64,000 nt of DNA. It comes from Phycisphaerales bacterium. GTDB taxonomy: Bacteria > Planctomycetota > Phycisphaerae > Phycisphaerales > UBA1924. A program made the translations under genes and the position numbers. Below, one piece after another: positions 1 to 9,040 of this stretch. The notes below the pieces were generated by a model. It was not told the origin of the DNA. It worked only from the letters and a program-made list of their open reading frames with translations, and did not search any database. The stretch is taken from the NCBI GenBank assembly GCA_022072615.1, contig JAJVHS010000045.1, positions 85,013-149,012 on the forward strand, given 5' to 3'. The stretch's first letter is position 1. Each line of letters opens with the position of its first letter.

Positions 1-597
1 GAACGTCCACGCGATGCGGGGGTTGGGATCAAGCCCGGTCAGCGCCAGCGCCGAGTCATGAACGACCAGCGTCGGCTCGGACCACTCCATCATGTCGGCG
101 TACGCGGGCATGTCGCGGATCGCGGAGATGGCGTCCGACGCCGACACCGTCATCGGCGCAAAGCCCGACGCGGGCTCGGAGGTGAACCGGCCGGACGCGA
201 GCGTCACGCGGTTGCCGGCGGGGTGGACGACGATGCGGGCAAAGCCGCGGTCGACTGGCAGGCCCGCGACGTACTGCTCGTACGCGATCACGGTGGAGCC
301 GTTCTGGATGACGTTGGCGCGCGTCGCACGCAGATCGAGCTGGCCGGCGCCGAAGTCGCCGCCGTGCTGGGCCCAGAACCGCTCGGCCGCCTGCTCGGGG
401 GTCGCGCCGCCGGTCATGGGAACGCCGTAGAGCGAGACGAGCTTGCCGTCCTGGGTCAGTGCCCGGGCGCCGGCGTACTGCTTCAGTGCGGTCGAATCCG
501 GCCGTGACGCCGCGATCACGATGTCGTTGGCCGCCGTCGCGGCCGTCGCCGTCAGAGCAAGCCCCGCCAGCAGCGCGTACTTTCCTGCCATTCTCAT
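1..597 (-). CDS. Secreted protein with FTP/thermolysin-propeptide-like N-terminus (3' end outside window)
   Basis: The open frame starts at ATG 597 and runs off the left edge, so only the first 199 residues are visible. Residues 1-22 form a signal peptide (MRMAGKYALLAGLALTATAATA). At about residues 60-135 the text (TVIAYEQYVAGLPVDRGFA, then IVVHPAGNRVTLASGRF) resembles the FTP propeptide domain found in front of M4/M36 metallopeptidases: an aromatic-rich strand, 'GLPV', then a strand with a conserved Gly. A purine-rich AAGGGAG lies upstream of the ATG. By family knowledge the missing C-terminus could be a metallopeptidase, but no catalytic motif is in view. The gene lies downstream of, and in the same direction as, the subtilase gene, 193 bp away. 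Confidence 0.75.
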   Translation of the reverse strand, partial: MRMAGKYALLAGLALTATAATAANDIVIAASRPDSTALKQYAGARALTQDGKLVSLYGVPMTGGATPEQAAERFWAQHGGDFGAGQLDLRATRANVIQNGSTVIAYEQYVAGLPVDRGFARIVVHPAGNRVTLASGRFTSEPASGFAPMTVSASDAISAIRDMPAYADMMEWSEPTLVVHDSALALTGLDPNPRIAWTF

Positions 598-790
598 TGA
601 GACTCCCTTCCGCGCCCACCGCGGTGGGACGCTTGCAACCCCGCACGCCTCAGGTATCGACGATCACATCCACGCCGGCCAGCCGCCCGGCGACCCTCCG
701 AATCGAAACATCTTCCAGGAATCGGCCCGGGCGCGTCGCCGCGTCCGGGTCGTGAGGTTCCAGTGTCGCGTTTTTTCCGGACGCGTCAAG

Positions 791-3226
791 TCAGCAGCCG
801 GCCTCGAACAGCGGGACGAAGGTGTTGAAATCGTCGACATCGACGAAGCCCGTCCCGTCGATGTCCGCCGAATCGTCGCCCGCCTCGAACGCGAGAATGA
901 ACGCGGTGTAGTCCTCGACGTCGACGAAGCCCGACCCGTCAAAGTCGGCCAGGCAGATCACGTCCAGTGTGGCCGGGTCGCTGGTCACCGTCCCGCAGCC
1001 GTTGGACACGCGGACCGAGTACTGGCCCTCGTCCCCCAGCGTGGCGCTGGCGATCGAGTACGACGGCCCGGTCGCACCGAGGATGTCCGATCCATCCTTC
1101 ATCCACTGGTAGTCCAGGGAGGCGCCCGAGGCGGTCACGGAGAACGACGCGGGGCTGAAGACGTCCACGGTCTGGTTCGTCGGGTCCGCCGTGATGGTCG
1201 GCGCCACGCACGTGCTCACGTCGCCGGTGATCACCAGCGCGTAGCCCTGCTTGTTCGCCGCGTTCACCGTCGGCGCGTCGACCGTGACCGTCCACTGGCC
1301 GACCACCGGGCTGGTCCGCAGGACCATCTCGACGTTGTTGCGGATGTCGGAGGTCCCGCCCGTCGTCGACTGGTTGCTCGCAAAGACGTTGCCGCGGTAC
1401 ACGGTGCCGAGCGGGTCCGTGACCGTGAGGTTCAGGTTGTTGATGTACGCGGGGTTGGCGTTGACGGCCGCGGGCGGCTCGGTCCAGACCAGCGTGATCT
1501 TCAGCGGGGCGTTGGCCGAGTTGGTCGAGAACTGGTACTGCGTCGACTGGCCGGTCGTAAAGCCGTTGGCGTTGCGCACGTCGTACGCAATCAGCTTGCT
1601 GAGGTTGCCGGCGAAGTACAGCGCGTTGTCCAGCAGCACCCGTCCCCAGCCTTCCTGGTTGCTCGGGTACCCGCTGATCCCCGTCATGTCGACGCAGGAA
1701 TTGAGCAGCGTGGCCTTGACCAGGGCGCTGCTGGGCGTCATCGAGTTGGCGAGGACCGCCGTGCCCGTGGGGTAGTAGCCGTCGGCGTAGTACTGCCGCA
1801 CCAGCGTCGCGGCCCCGGCGACGGCGGGGCTGGCCATCGACGTGCCCGTCATGCCCGTCACGCTGCAGGTCGTGCCCGAATTGGCGCTCTGGGTGCTGCA
1901 CCCCGGGAGGTAGGCCTCGGGCTTGCGCCGACCGTCGTTGGTGGTTCCGGTCCCGCCGGAGCAGAAGTTGCCCTGGCTGGGCGTGTCGGCGCTGGCGCCG
2001 ACGGCGACGCAGTTCTTGGCGTTCTCCGGCGTCTTCAGCGTGCTCATGTTCGTCGCGGCGAACAGCACCAGGCTGTCTTCCTTGCTGAAGCTGTGGCTGT
2101 CGATCTGGCGGCAGTGGCTGGTGTAGGCCGTGGTCCCGTCGTCACCCCAGCTGTTGGTGTGCACCCGGGCGCCGTCGGTGTAGGCCGCGTTGAGGTTGGT
2201 CTCGAGGTTCGAGCTGGTGATGATGAACAGGCTCGTGTAGGAGATCTTGGCCCGGTACGCCAGCCCGTCGTGCGTGGTGTACGTGTCGTACGGAGCGTTG
2301 TCGCCGGCCGCCGTGCCCGCCACGTGGGTCCCGTGCGAGTCGCTGCCGGTGCCGCCGCGGTGAGCGACGATCTTGCGGTGGGTCAGCCCGATCGCGACGG
2401 CGTCGTCGAACATGCAGTGCGATTCACGCAGCGGCCCGTCGATGATCCCGATGATCTGGCCCAATCCCTGGATGCCGGCGTTCCACACCGGAGTCTGGGA
2501 GCTGACGTTGCTCTGGGCGATCCAGCGGTTCGAGTCGTTCCGCACCGCGATCTCGGACGCTTCCTCGATGAACATCACCGAGTCCACCCCCGCGATCCGC
2601 GTCGCCGCCGCCGTCGGGATGATCGCGTCGATGTACGTGTCCGCCTCGACGACCTCCACGTTGTTGACCTGCCCGCCCGACGCCTGGATCTCGTCGACCG
2701 CGTCGATCGCCGACGCGTTCTCGTGCAGCACCACCGTCACCCACGAGAGCCCGTTGGCGCGGTCGGCCAGGCGCTGGTCGCTGGTCACCGGACGCGTCCC
2801 GAGCTCGGGGTCGATCTTCCACGCCGGCTGCATCGTCCCCACCCAGGACACAAAGCCCAGGTCACGCAGCGCCGCCGCCGACGTGTTCTCCAGCTTGGCG
2901 ACGTACGCGTAATGCGGCAGATACTGGCCGATCACCGCGCCCGCGCCGCGAAGGGCGTCCAGCCGGGCCGCGTCGAGCTGCCCGTCAAGCTGGAGGACGT
3001 AGTACCGGTCCACCGCAAACGGCTCGTCCCCGTCCAGCAGGTTCACCAGCTGCCGAGTATCGATACGGCCGGTGCGCAGGTCCAGGGTGTCACGCTGGCT
3101 CGCGGTGATGTCCATGGTCGCCAGCGAACGGCCGATCCCGGCCGACGCCGGCATCGCCAGACCCGCCACCAGCGCCAGACACGCCGCGCCCAGACGAACA
3201 CGCACCGATCGGTCATCGATACCCAT
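791..3226 (-). CDS. Secreted S8 (subtilisin-like, KP-43 type) protease with Ig-like and dockerin-like C-terminus
   Basis: An 811-residue secreted serine protease. Residues 1-29 are a signal peptide. An inhibitory-propeptide-like region follows to about residue 235. The catalytic domain shows the triad as Asp in GIIDGPLRESH (about 263), His in SDSHGTHVAGTAAG (about 298) and Ser in MTGTSMASPAVAG (about 463). After it comes a beta-sandwich (LKITLVWTEPPAAVN, NNLNLTVTDPLGTVYRG) like the C-terminal domain of KP-43 subtilases, then an Ig-like domain (about 655-745), then two EF-hand-like loops (DFDGSGFVDVEDY, DIDGTGFVDVDDF) ending in FEAGC. I chose ATG 3226 because GGGAG sits just upstream; an in-frame ATG nine codons earlier would put that GGGAG inside the coding region. 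It probably digests extracellular protein or anchors through its C-terminal module. Family assignment is secure; substrate is unknown. Confidence 0.93.
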   Translation of the reverse strand: MGIDDRSVRVRLGAACLALVAGLAMPASAGIGRSLATMDITASQRDTLDLRTGRIDTRQLVNLLDGDEPFAVDRYYVLQLDGQLDAARLDALRGAGAVIGQYLPHYAYVAKLENTSAAALRDLGFVSWVGTMQPAWKIDPELGTRPVTSDQRLADRANGLSWVTVVLHENASAIDAVDEIQASGGQVNNVEVVEADTYIDAIIPTAAATRIAGVDSVMFIEEASEIAVRNDSNRWIAQSNVSSQTPVWNAGIQGLGQIIGIIDGPLRESHCMFDDAVAIGLTHRKIVAHRGGTGSDSHGTHVAGTAAGDNAPYDTYTTHDGLAYRAKISYTSLFIITSSNLETNLNAAYTDGARVHTNSWGDDGTTAYTSHCRQIDSHSFSKEDSLVLFAATNMSTLKTPENAKNCVAVGASADTPSQGNFCSGGTGTTNDGRRKPEAYLPGCSTQSANSGTTCSVTGMTGTSMASPAVAGAATLVRQYYADGYYPTGTAVLANSMTPSSALVKATLLNSCVDMTGISGYPSNQEGWGRVLLDNALYFAGNLSKLIAYDVRNANGFTTGQSTQYQFSTNSANAPLKITLVWTEPPAAVNANPAYINNLNLTVTDPLGTVYRGNVFASNQSTTGGTSDIRNNVEMVLRTSPVVGQWTVTVDAPTVNAANKQGYALVITGDVSTCVAPTITADPTNQTVDVFSPASFSVTASGASLDYQWMKDGSDILGATGPSYSIASATLGDEGQYSVRVSNGCGTVTSDPATLDVICLADFDGSGFVDVEDYTAFILAFEAGDDSADIDGTGFVDVDDFNTFVPLFEAGC

Positions 3227-3254
3227 GCCAGCATCTCCCTTCATGACGGGCATC

Positions 3255-3272
3255 CCCGGGCGAACGCCCGGG
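3255..3272. repeat. Perfect inverted repeat in the subtilase 5' leader
   Basis: CCCGGGCG AA CGCCCGGG, an 8-bp stem with a 2-nt spacer, lies between the predicted promoter and the ribosome site of the subtilase gene. As RNA it would form a very stable hairpin about 30 nt before the start codon. As DNA it could be an operator. Function is not known. Confidence 0.6.
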
Positions 3273-3282
3273 AATCAGAACG

Positions 3283-3312
3283 AGACTACCTCACCTGCCG
3301 CCGCAAACACAA
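3283..3312 (-). promoter_or_regulatory. Candidate sigma70-type promoter of the subtilase gene
   Basis: Read on the minus strand: TTGTGT, 18 nt, TAGTCT. It would give a leader of about 50 nt containing the inverted repeat and the GGGAG site. Match to consensus is moderate. Confidence 0.45.
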
Positions 3313-3453
3313 GGGGAAGGTGACACGCAAGACCCTGTCCAGGCAAGTTTCCCACGAGGAGGCATGGTTCTGTTCGCTTGCCGTGCGGACTGGTTCCCTA
3401 TTCCCAACGTATCGGCCATCCCCCGAACGCCCCCCGCCTCGCGGGCACACGAG

Positions 3454-3459
3454 TACACT
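3454..3459 (+). promoter_or_regulatory. -10-like TACACT next to the FHA-phosphatase start
   Basis: TACACT ends 9 nt before GTG 3469, with no Shine-Dalgarno in between. It fits a leaderless or nearly leaderless transcript and supports the GTG start over the ATG 35 codons upstream. Confidence 0.5.
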
Positions 3460-3468
3460 GGCCCCGTT

Positions 3469-5178
3469 GTGGGCACCACCTCTTACCAGCCCTCCGCTGG
3501 CGTTCTCCACCTGCAGGCCATCTCCGGGCCGCCGTTGCCGCCGCTGGCGATCCCCTCGGGAAAGCCCGTGATCCTCGGCCGGCAGGCCGCCTCCGCGGAC
3601 ATCGTCCTCAGCGGTGATCTGAGCGTTTCCAGGAATCACGCCAAGATCCTCCACCGGGGCGGCACCTGGCTCATCTGCGATATCGGATCCAAGCACGGCA
3701 CCTACCTCAACGGCGTCCGCATTCCCCCCCACGAGCTGGCGCCCATCCGCGACGGCGACTTCATCCGCCTCGGACCGTGGACTTTCCATGTCGGCGGACC
3801 GGCCGCCTCGGGTCCACGCATGCTCTCGACCAACGACGACATCGCCTCCAGCGCCAACCGTGTGCGCCGCGTGGCCGAGCACGAGATGTCGCTCAAGGTC
3901 CGAGAACGGCTCGACCTGCTCATCGACGCCGCCGGCGCCATCGCCACCGCCACCACCATCCAGGCCCTCGCCGCCGCCGCCCTCGAAGCCCTCATCGGGG
4001 GCACCGGGTACCCCCGGGCAGCCTTCATCCGCCGCCTGCACTCGGGCGAGTTCGACGCCGCCTCCCGCGTGGAAGTCGTCGCTTCGCGCATCGCCAGCAT
4101 GCCCAGCGGACCTCCCGGCGAGTTCGACTCCTTCAGCCTCACCGTCCTCCGAGCCGCCGACGATGGGAAGGTCGTCGTCCTCGATGGCAACCCCAGTTCC
4201 ATCCCGCAAGGCCAGTCGCTCATCGACCTGCGGATCCAGCAGGCCCTGTGCGCCCCGGTCATCGTCGATGGCATTCCCGCGGCATACCTCTATTTGGACT
4301 CGCGCCAGCACGAGGGGCAGCCTCACGGCCCGCTCCAGTCCAGCAACGCTCGGCAGGCGGATGCGCCGGCGTTCGCGGTCGCGATCGCCCGCGTGTGCGG
4401 GCTGGCGATGGCGAACCTCAACCGCCTTGCCCTCGACCGCCGCCGCCGCGAACTCGAGGACGACCTCAACGCCGCCCGGGCCGCGCAGGCCCTGCTCATG
4501 CCCGCCCCGCAGGGACGATTCGGTCCCTACGCCTACGCGGTACGGTCGTGCCCGGGCCGCTTGGTCGCCGGCGACCTCTTCCACGCCCTGGCGCTCCCCG
4601 ATGGGCGCACGGCGATCATGATCGGGGACGTCGCCGGCAAGGGGATCGGCGCCGGGATCCTCATGTCCGGGGCCCAGGCGCACCTCACCGCCTCGCTCCT
4701 GCACCACGCCGACCCCGCCGTCGCGATGCGAGAGGTCAACCGGTTCGTGACCAGCCACGCCGAACCCGGGCGGTTCATCTCGCTCTTCTGCGCGATCCTC
4801 GACCCTGCCGGATCGATGACCTTCGTCGATGCCGGGCACGGCTACTGCATCATGCGCCGACCGGGCGGCGTGCCGAAGCGCATCTGCTCAGAGGGCGGCC
4901 CGCCGCTGGGCGCACAGGCGGAGTACCCCTACGTCAACGACCAGGTCGATTTCCCCGCGGGATCCTCGCTGGTGGTGTTCAGCGACGGCCTGGCCGAGCA
5001 GCCCGCGCCCGACGGCGGACGCTTCGGGGTCCCGCGGGTCGAGAGCCTGTGCGAAACCTGCTCGACCCCCGACGCCGTCGTCGACACGCTGCTGGCCGAG
5101 CTGCGGAAATTCGCGGCGGTCGACTCCCTCGACGACGACGTCACGATCGCGGCGGTGGAGTTCACGGTCGCCCGCTGA
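3469..5178 (+). CDS. FHA-GAF-PP2C (SpoIIE/RsbU-like) serine phosphatase
   Basis: A 569-residue cytoplasmic signalling protein. The N-terminal FHA domain (about 15-95) has the hallmark GR, SRNH and NG residues (VILGRQ, VSRNHAKIL, GTYLNGVRI), so it should bind phosphothreonine. A GAF-like region follows (about 125-315). The C-terminal PP2C/SpoIIE domain (about 345-568) shows GDVAGKGIGAGILMSG, FVDAGHGYC, FSDGLAEQ and DDDVTIAAVEF. The first metal motif reads GDLFH where RsbU-type proteins usually have GDFYD. I prefer GTG 3469 because a -10-like hexamer lies just before it; an ATG at 3364 would add 35 residues without domain character. Known relatives dephosphorylate anti-anti-sigma factors; no such partner is visible here. 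The gene converges with the next one, 6 bp between stops. Confidence 0.9.
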   Translation: MGTTSYQPSAGVLHLQAISGPPLPPLAIPSGKPVILGRQAASADIVLSGDLSVSRNHAKILHRGGTWLICDIGSKHGTYLNGVRIPPHELAPIRDGDFIRLGPWTFHVGGPAASGPRMLSTNDDIASSANRVRRVAEHEMSLKVRERLDLLIDAAGAIATATTIQALAAAALEALIGGTGYPRAAFIRRLHSGEFDAASRVEVVASRIASMPSGPPGEFDSFSLTVLRAADDGKVVVLDGNPSSIPQGQSLIDLRIQQALCAPVIVDGIPAAYLYLDSRQHEGQPHGPLQSSNARQADAPAFAVAIARVCGLAMANLNRLALDRRRRELEDDLNAARAAQALLMPAPQGRFGPYAYAVRSCPGRLVAGDLFHALALPDGRTAIMIGDVAGKGIGAGILMSGAQAHLTASLLHHADPAVAMREVNRFVTSHAEPGRFISLFCAILDPAGSMTFVDAGHGYCIMRRPGGVPKRICSEGGPPLGAQAEYPYVNDQVDFPAGSSLVVFSDGLAEQPAPDGGRFGVPRVESLCETCSTPDAVVDTLLAELRKFAAVDSLDDDVTIAAVEFTVAR

Positions 5179-5184
5179 GCGTGC

Positions 5185-5700
5185 CTAATACGACGTCGAC
5201 CGGACGTTCTCGTCGTTCAACTCACGGAACATCTCGGCGTACGAGCGGTCCGCGAACTCGTAAGAGACGTTCTTGCCCTTGGCCGTCACGTCTACCTTGG
5301 GCGGGCGGAGCATCTCCCACACCAGAAACGGCACCAGCCCCAGGAGCATGAAACCCGCCGCCGCCCAGCGCCTGAGCGCCCGCGGCTGCGAGGGGAGCCA
5401 CCCGAGCGTGTCCACCAGCCACAGCACCGCGCCGCCCACCGCCAGCCCGACGATCCACGTGGTCACCCCGCGGAGCCTGCGATCGAGCCGCAGGGCACGC
5501 GTGCAGACGCCGCACGCGGGCACCTGAACCTTCGGACGCGCTCCGACCGACCACGAGAGCGTCAGGAGTTGATCAAATCCCACGCGCGACGCGCGGAACT
5601 CGAAGCGGCCGTCGGGGTGCTCGATGCCGCACAGCACGCAGACATCGGGCCATCTCGGCTCGGCCTCGCCATTGAGGGTGACGTCCGATGAAACCGGCAT
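5185..5700 (-). CDS. Two-TM membrane protein with zinc-ribbon-like cysteines
   Basis: A 171-residue protein I do not recognise. The N-terminus carries two CxxC pairs (CVLCG at 21-24 and CGVC near 63-66) that could bind zinc. Two hydrophobic segments follow (about 80-100 and 108-130). The polar C-terminus (KVDVTAKGKNVSYEFADRSY) would face the cytoplasm if the cysteines do. Start ATG 5700 has no ribosome site but has TACACT 7 nt upstream. No function is inferred. Confidence 0.75.
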   Translation of the reverse strand: MPVSSDVTLNGEAEPRWPDVCVLCGIEHPDGRFEFRASRVGFDQLLTLSWSVGARPKVQVPACGVCTRALRLDRRLRGVTTWIVGLAVGGAVLWLVDTLGWLPSQPRALRRWAAAGFMLLGLVPFLVWEMLRPPKVDVTAKGKNVSYEFADRSYAEMFRELNDENVRSTSY

Positions 5701-5707
5701 GCGGGCG

Positions 5708-5713
5708 AGTGTA
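5708..5713 (-). promoter_or_regulatory. -10-like TACACT for the zinc-ribbon membrane protein
   Basis: On the minus strand TACACT is followed by 7 nt (CGCCCGC) and ATG 5700. No Shine-Dalgarno is present, so the mRNA is probably leaderless. Confidence 0.55.
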
Positions 5714-5773
5714 CCTGTTGGCGCGGCGCATGACCGACCTCGGCGCAGAGCCTTTCGAGTCGGTCGCTCCGCC

Positions 5774-7186
5774 CTAGCCCTGATCGAGAAGCCCCGCGAG
5801 CCCCGCCCGTTGCAGGCTCAGGAAGGGCAGCGCGATGCTCGCGACATAAAGGGGGTTGGCCTGCGCCCCCGTCTGCGGGTTGCGCCACTCCCAGGCATGC
5901 GTCAGACCGTCCGGGCGGCGATCCGCCCGGAGTGTCCCGACAAACTCCCGAGCCAGTTCTCCCGCGGCCTGCGCATCGGCGATGTGCATCGCCGCGATGT
6001 ACCACCCGACGGGCGTGAACCAGTACCCGCCGTTCTGGTACTCGCCGGCCGCGCAAACGGCTCGCTCCCACGACCCGTTGTTGACCTTGTCTGTCGTGAG
6101 GACGTGGCGCACCATGCCGTCGCGCACGGCGGTGCGCTCGCGATAGGCTCGGACCAGCGATCTCGCCGCGCTCATTGCGTCCGTACCGCCGATCGCACCC
6201 GACGTCACCGCCAGCGCGGTGCCCCACACATCCGCCTGGTTGCCTATGCCCGTCGCGGAGTGAAGCCACGCTTCGTCGCCCGCCGTCCCGCCGCGGAGAA
6301 AGGTGCTCGAGATCGCTCGAGCCAGGGATTCGCCATCGGCTGCGTACGACGCGGCTCGCTCGTGATCATCATCCGCACTCATCAGCTCGCTCATCTGCCG
6401 GGCAGCGATGAACTTCAGGACGGAGGGGAACAGGAGGGCGCCGCTCTTGAAAATCGCGTCGCAGAAACCCCAGTCCTTCGCGTTCTCCGTCTCGGGATCG
6501 CCGGACATGACCAGGCCGGTCGAAGGGTCGCACGTCCCCGAGGCGTACACGCGCTCGCACAAGTCGCGGAGCGCGATCTCCCGCCCGTTCCAGCCGACGG
6601 GCCCGCGCCAGAGCGAAAGCTCGCGCGTCAGGCGCCAGTGCTCGTACACCATCGAAAGGAAATAAAAGTTGTCGTCCAGTGGCGGCGTGTGCCCCCACGG
6701 CGGGCCGCCCTGCTTGTCGCCGGTTTCGTAACTCCCCGGGAAGAAGCACGCCCGGGCATCAAAGGTCACGTGATCGGGCACCGTTAGCGGCGGCACCGTG
6801 ACGCCGGGCCGGACGACCCAGGTTTCCGGCCCGCTCGTCACGCTCGCGACCAGTCGGATCCAGCCCTCGATCTCGCCCGCGGGGATCAGGTCGCCGCCGA
6901 GCATCATCGCCGCGTCGCGCACCCAGAACGCCGGGTATCCCATGTTGCCGCCCGGCAGGTGGAGGTCGTACGGCGTTGTATTGCGGTGACCGTCAGACGC
7001 CGACCCGGCGGCAAGAAACGCCGAGCGCACGATGCGCCGAGCCTGCTCGCGAACAAACGCCCCGCCCGGCATCGAGTCCAGGTCGAGGATGTCCGTGATC
7101 TCGACGGGTTGCCGGACGCGAGCGAAGCCGCGGACCGCGGCCGCCCCGAGCACGCCGACCGCAAAGGCCCGTCGCGACAGGCTCAT
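5774..7186 (-). CDS. Tat-exported six-hairpin (alpha/alpha)6 glycosidase-like protein
   Basis: A 470-residue protein with a twin-arginine signal (MSLSRRAFAVGVLGAAAV), so it is probably exported folded. The body has the look of six-hairpin glycosidases: GYPAFWVRDAAMMLGGDL with an acidic residue after Trp-Val-Arg, DDNFYFLSMVYEHW, and WLHSATGIGNQADVWGTALA. Repeated aromatic and Asp/Glu residues at helix ends fit a carbohydrate cleft. The exact CAZy family cannot be fixed by eye. ATG 7186 was chosen because the Tat motif follows at once; ATG 7210 is an alternative, and neither has a strong ribosome site. It lies downstream of, and in the same direction as, dacB. I infer degradation of an oligosaccharide in the periplasm. 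Confidence 0.7.
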   Translation of the reverse strand: MSLSRRAFAVGVLGAAAVRGFARVRQPVEITDILDLDSMPGGAFVREQARRIVRSAFLAAGSASDGHRNTTPYDLHLPGGNMGYPAFWVRDAAMMLGGDLIPAGEIEGWIRLVASVTSGPETWVVRPGVTVPPLTVPDHVTFDARACFFPGSYETGDKQGGPPWGHTPPLDDNFYFLSMVYEHWRLTRELSLWRGPVGWNGREIALRDLCERVYASGTCDPSTGLVMSGDPETENAKDWGFCDAIFKSGALLFPSVLKFIAARQMSELMSADDDHERAASYAADGESLARAISSTFLRGGTAGDEAWLHSATGIGNQADVWGTALAVTSGAIGGTDAMSAARSLVRAYRERTAVRDGMVRHVLTTDKVNNGSWERAVCAAGEYQNGGYWFTPVGWYIAAMHIADAQAAGELAREFVGTLRADRRPDGLTHAWEWRNPQTGAQANPLYVASIALPFLSLQRAGLAGLLDQG

Positions 7187-7343
7187 CGCGCCCACGCCAT
7201 GTTCAGGCATCGATGCCGCCACGCGCACGCTCCGCGAAGACGGGCGCACACCCGGCCTGCCGGGCGCTGTCCCGCAGTCGCATGATACCGAACGAGCAGC
7301 GCCGCGGTCTGCTGGTTTTCAACTTGAGCGACAGGCGGTCAGT

Positions 7344-8888
7344 TCACCCCCCCACCGCGGTCCCCTGCTTGGCCGCGCGGCGGGCCAGGTGGCTGTCCAC
7401 GGCTCGGAAGACATCCTCCGCCAGGTCAAAGACGTTGCCGTGGACGTCGCCGGGGATGTCGTTGGCGATGAAGCTCACGGCGATGCGTTCGCCGGTGTCG
7501 CGGTTGGTCACGTAGCCCGAGAGGCTCCGCACCTGGTTGATGTACCCGCTCTTGGCCCGGATGTCGCACTTGAGCTTCGCGCCCAGGAACCGCCGCTTGA
7601 GCGTGCCCTCGCCCGGCTTGGCCAGGGACGACACGAACGCGTCGGCGATCGTCCGGTCGCGCGAAATGGTCGTCAGCCAGCGCGTCAGCGTCTCCGGAGA
7701 GACCGCGTTGTCGCGGCTCATGCCCGAACCGTCCGCCACCCGCGTCGACGCCGCGTACCCCGGGCCCAGCTTCTCCGACAGCAGCATCAGCATCACCTTG
7801 CCGCCGTTCTCCCACGACCCGGGCATGTTCGTCGCCGAGTGACCGATCGTCTTGATCAGGCACTCCGCGTACAGGTTGTACGAATCCGTGTTGCACCGCT
7901 TGAGCACGTCCGACAGCGGGGTCGTCACCACCGCGATCGTCCGCCCGCCCACGAACTCCTCCTCAGGCCGCACCAGCCGCACCGTCGAGGCAGAATCAGG
8001 CACCGAGACCCCCGCCTTGCGGAGCCTGTCCACGATCAGGCGCCCGAAGAGCTCGGTCGGCTCGGTGATCGCGACCTCGATCGGCACCGCCGACGGGACG
8101 GCGACCTCGCCGGTAAACCGGAACCGGAACGGGTCCTGCGTGCGCAGGACCGAAACCGTGTTCCGTTCGCCGTTGACGCTCTTGGCCCGGTTCTCGATGT
8201 CGATCCACGGCACTTCGGGCTGGACCCGGATCATCGGGGCGGCCTTCGCCGACCCCTTCGAGGGCCGCGGGTAGAACGCCAGCAGGTTGGTGTGGAAGTT
8301 GATCCCCGACACCTCGGCGCAGTACCACTTGTCGAGCTGGTTGGTCGGCCACGTCGGGTGGACGTAGTTGCGGTCGAACACCCGGTCGTCGAGCACCAGT
8401 TCCGAGACCTCGCCCACGCCCGCCTTGCTCACCGACTCGGCCAGCAGGTTGAGCACGTCCTCGACCGTCAGTTTCGGCTCGGTCTGGTTGAGGAGCTCGG
8501 GGTCCGCCAAGGCCGGGTCCCCGCTGCCCACGAGCACCAGCCTGCCGCCGATGTCGCGCAGCTCGGTCCGGAAGACGTACTCCGGCCCCAGCGTCCACAG
8601 CGCGGCGGCGGAGGTCAGGATCTTCATGTTGGAGGCGGGGATCATCGGGACGTCCGCCCGGGACGCGAAGAGGATCTCGCCCGTCGAGGTATCAACCACG
8701 CTGACGCCGATCTTGGACTGGCCGACCTTGGTGCTCTGCATCAGGCGGCGCAGCTCGGAGGCCAGTTCCTGGCCGGAGGCCGCGGTCGCCGCGAGCATCG
8801 TGACCACGGCGCCCAGCGCGGCGCGTCCTGCGCTGCGGCCCCCTGCCGCCCGGCCGATCAGTCGGAATCCTTCCCTGACAACCTGCAT
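7344..8888 (-). CDS. dacB: D-alanyl-D-alanine carboxypeptidase/endopeptidase (PBP4, peptidase S13)
   Basis: A 514-residue periplasmic peptidoglycan hydrolase. A signal peptide spans about residues 1-39. The catalytic SxxK is S86-N-M-K89 (MIPASNMKILTSAAALWTLG). The second motif region reads DGSGMSRDN, and the third active-site motif is KSG (RAKSGYINQVRSLSGYV). Length and motif order match DacB. It removes the terminal D-Ala of peptidoglycan stems or cuts D,D-crosslinks. ATG 8888 is preferred because GAGGAG lies 7 nt upstream; the upstream open frame extending to 9167 has no matching domain. Together with the L,D-transpeptidase at 32.2 kb this indicates that the organism has a peptidoglycan wall. 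Confidence 0.93.
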   Translation of the reverse strand: MQVVREGFRLIGRAAGGRSAGRAALGAVVTMLAATAASGQELASELRRLMQSTKVGQSKIGVSVVDTSTGEILFASRADVPMIPASNMKILTSAAALWTLGPEYVFRTELRDIGGRLVLVGSGDPALADPELLNQTEPKLTVEDVLNLLAESVSKAGVGEVSELVLDDRVFDRNYVHPTWPTNQLDKWYCAEVSGINFHTNLLAFYPRPSKGSAKAAPMIRVQPEVPWIDIENRAKSVNGERNTVSVLRTQDPFRFRFTGEVAVPSAVPIEVAITEPTELFGRLIVDRLRKAGVSVPDSASTVRLVRPEEEFVGGRTIAVVTTPLSDVLKRCNTDSYNLYAECLIKTIGHSATNMPGSWENGGKVMLMLLSEKLGPGYAASTRVADGSGMSRDNAVSPETLTRWLTTISRDRTIADAFVSSLAKPGEGTLKRRFLGAKLKCDIRAKSGYINQVRSLSGYVTNRDTGERIAVSFIANDIPGDVHGNVFDLAEDVFRAVDSHLARRAAKQGTAVGG

Positions 8889-9040
8889 TCGGTCGCTCCT
8901 CTGTCTCCGCTGGCGCGGCGGCGTCCCCGTGCCGCGTGCTGAGAGTCCAATCGGACAACGCTCGGGGTCGTCTCCAGCATTCCGCCCCGACGTTTGACTC
9001 CCTGACATTCTCGCCCCGTGCGTGACCGCGCCAACCCCGC

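Noticed and set aside
3364..3468. ATG 3364 as the start of the FHA phosphatase
   Set aside because: The extra 35 residues show no FHA character and the -10 hexamer at 3454 would fall inside the gene.
443..3571. Open frame of 1042 codons on the plus strand over the subtilase
   Set aside because: It is antisense to a gene with a clear catalytic triad. Its translation is Arg/Val/Ala-rich with no domain, as expected from the shadow frame of a GC-rich gene.
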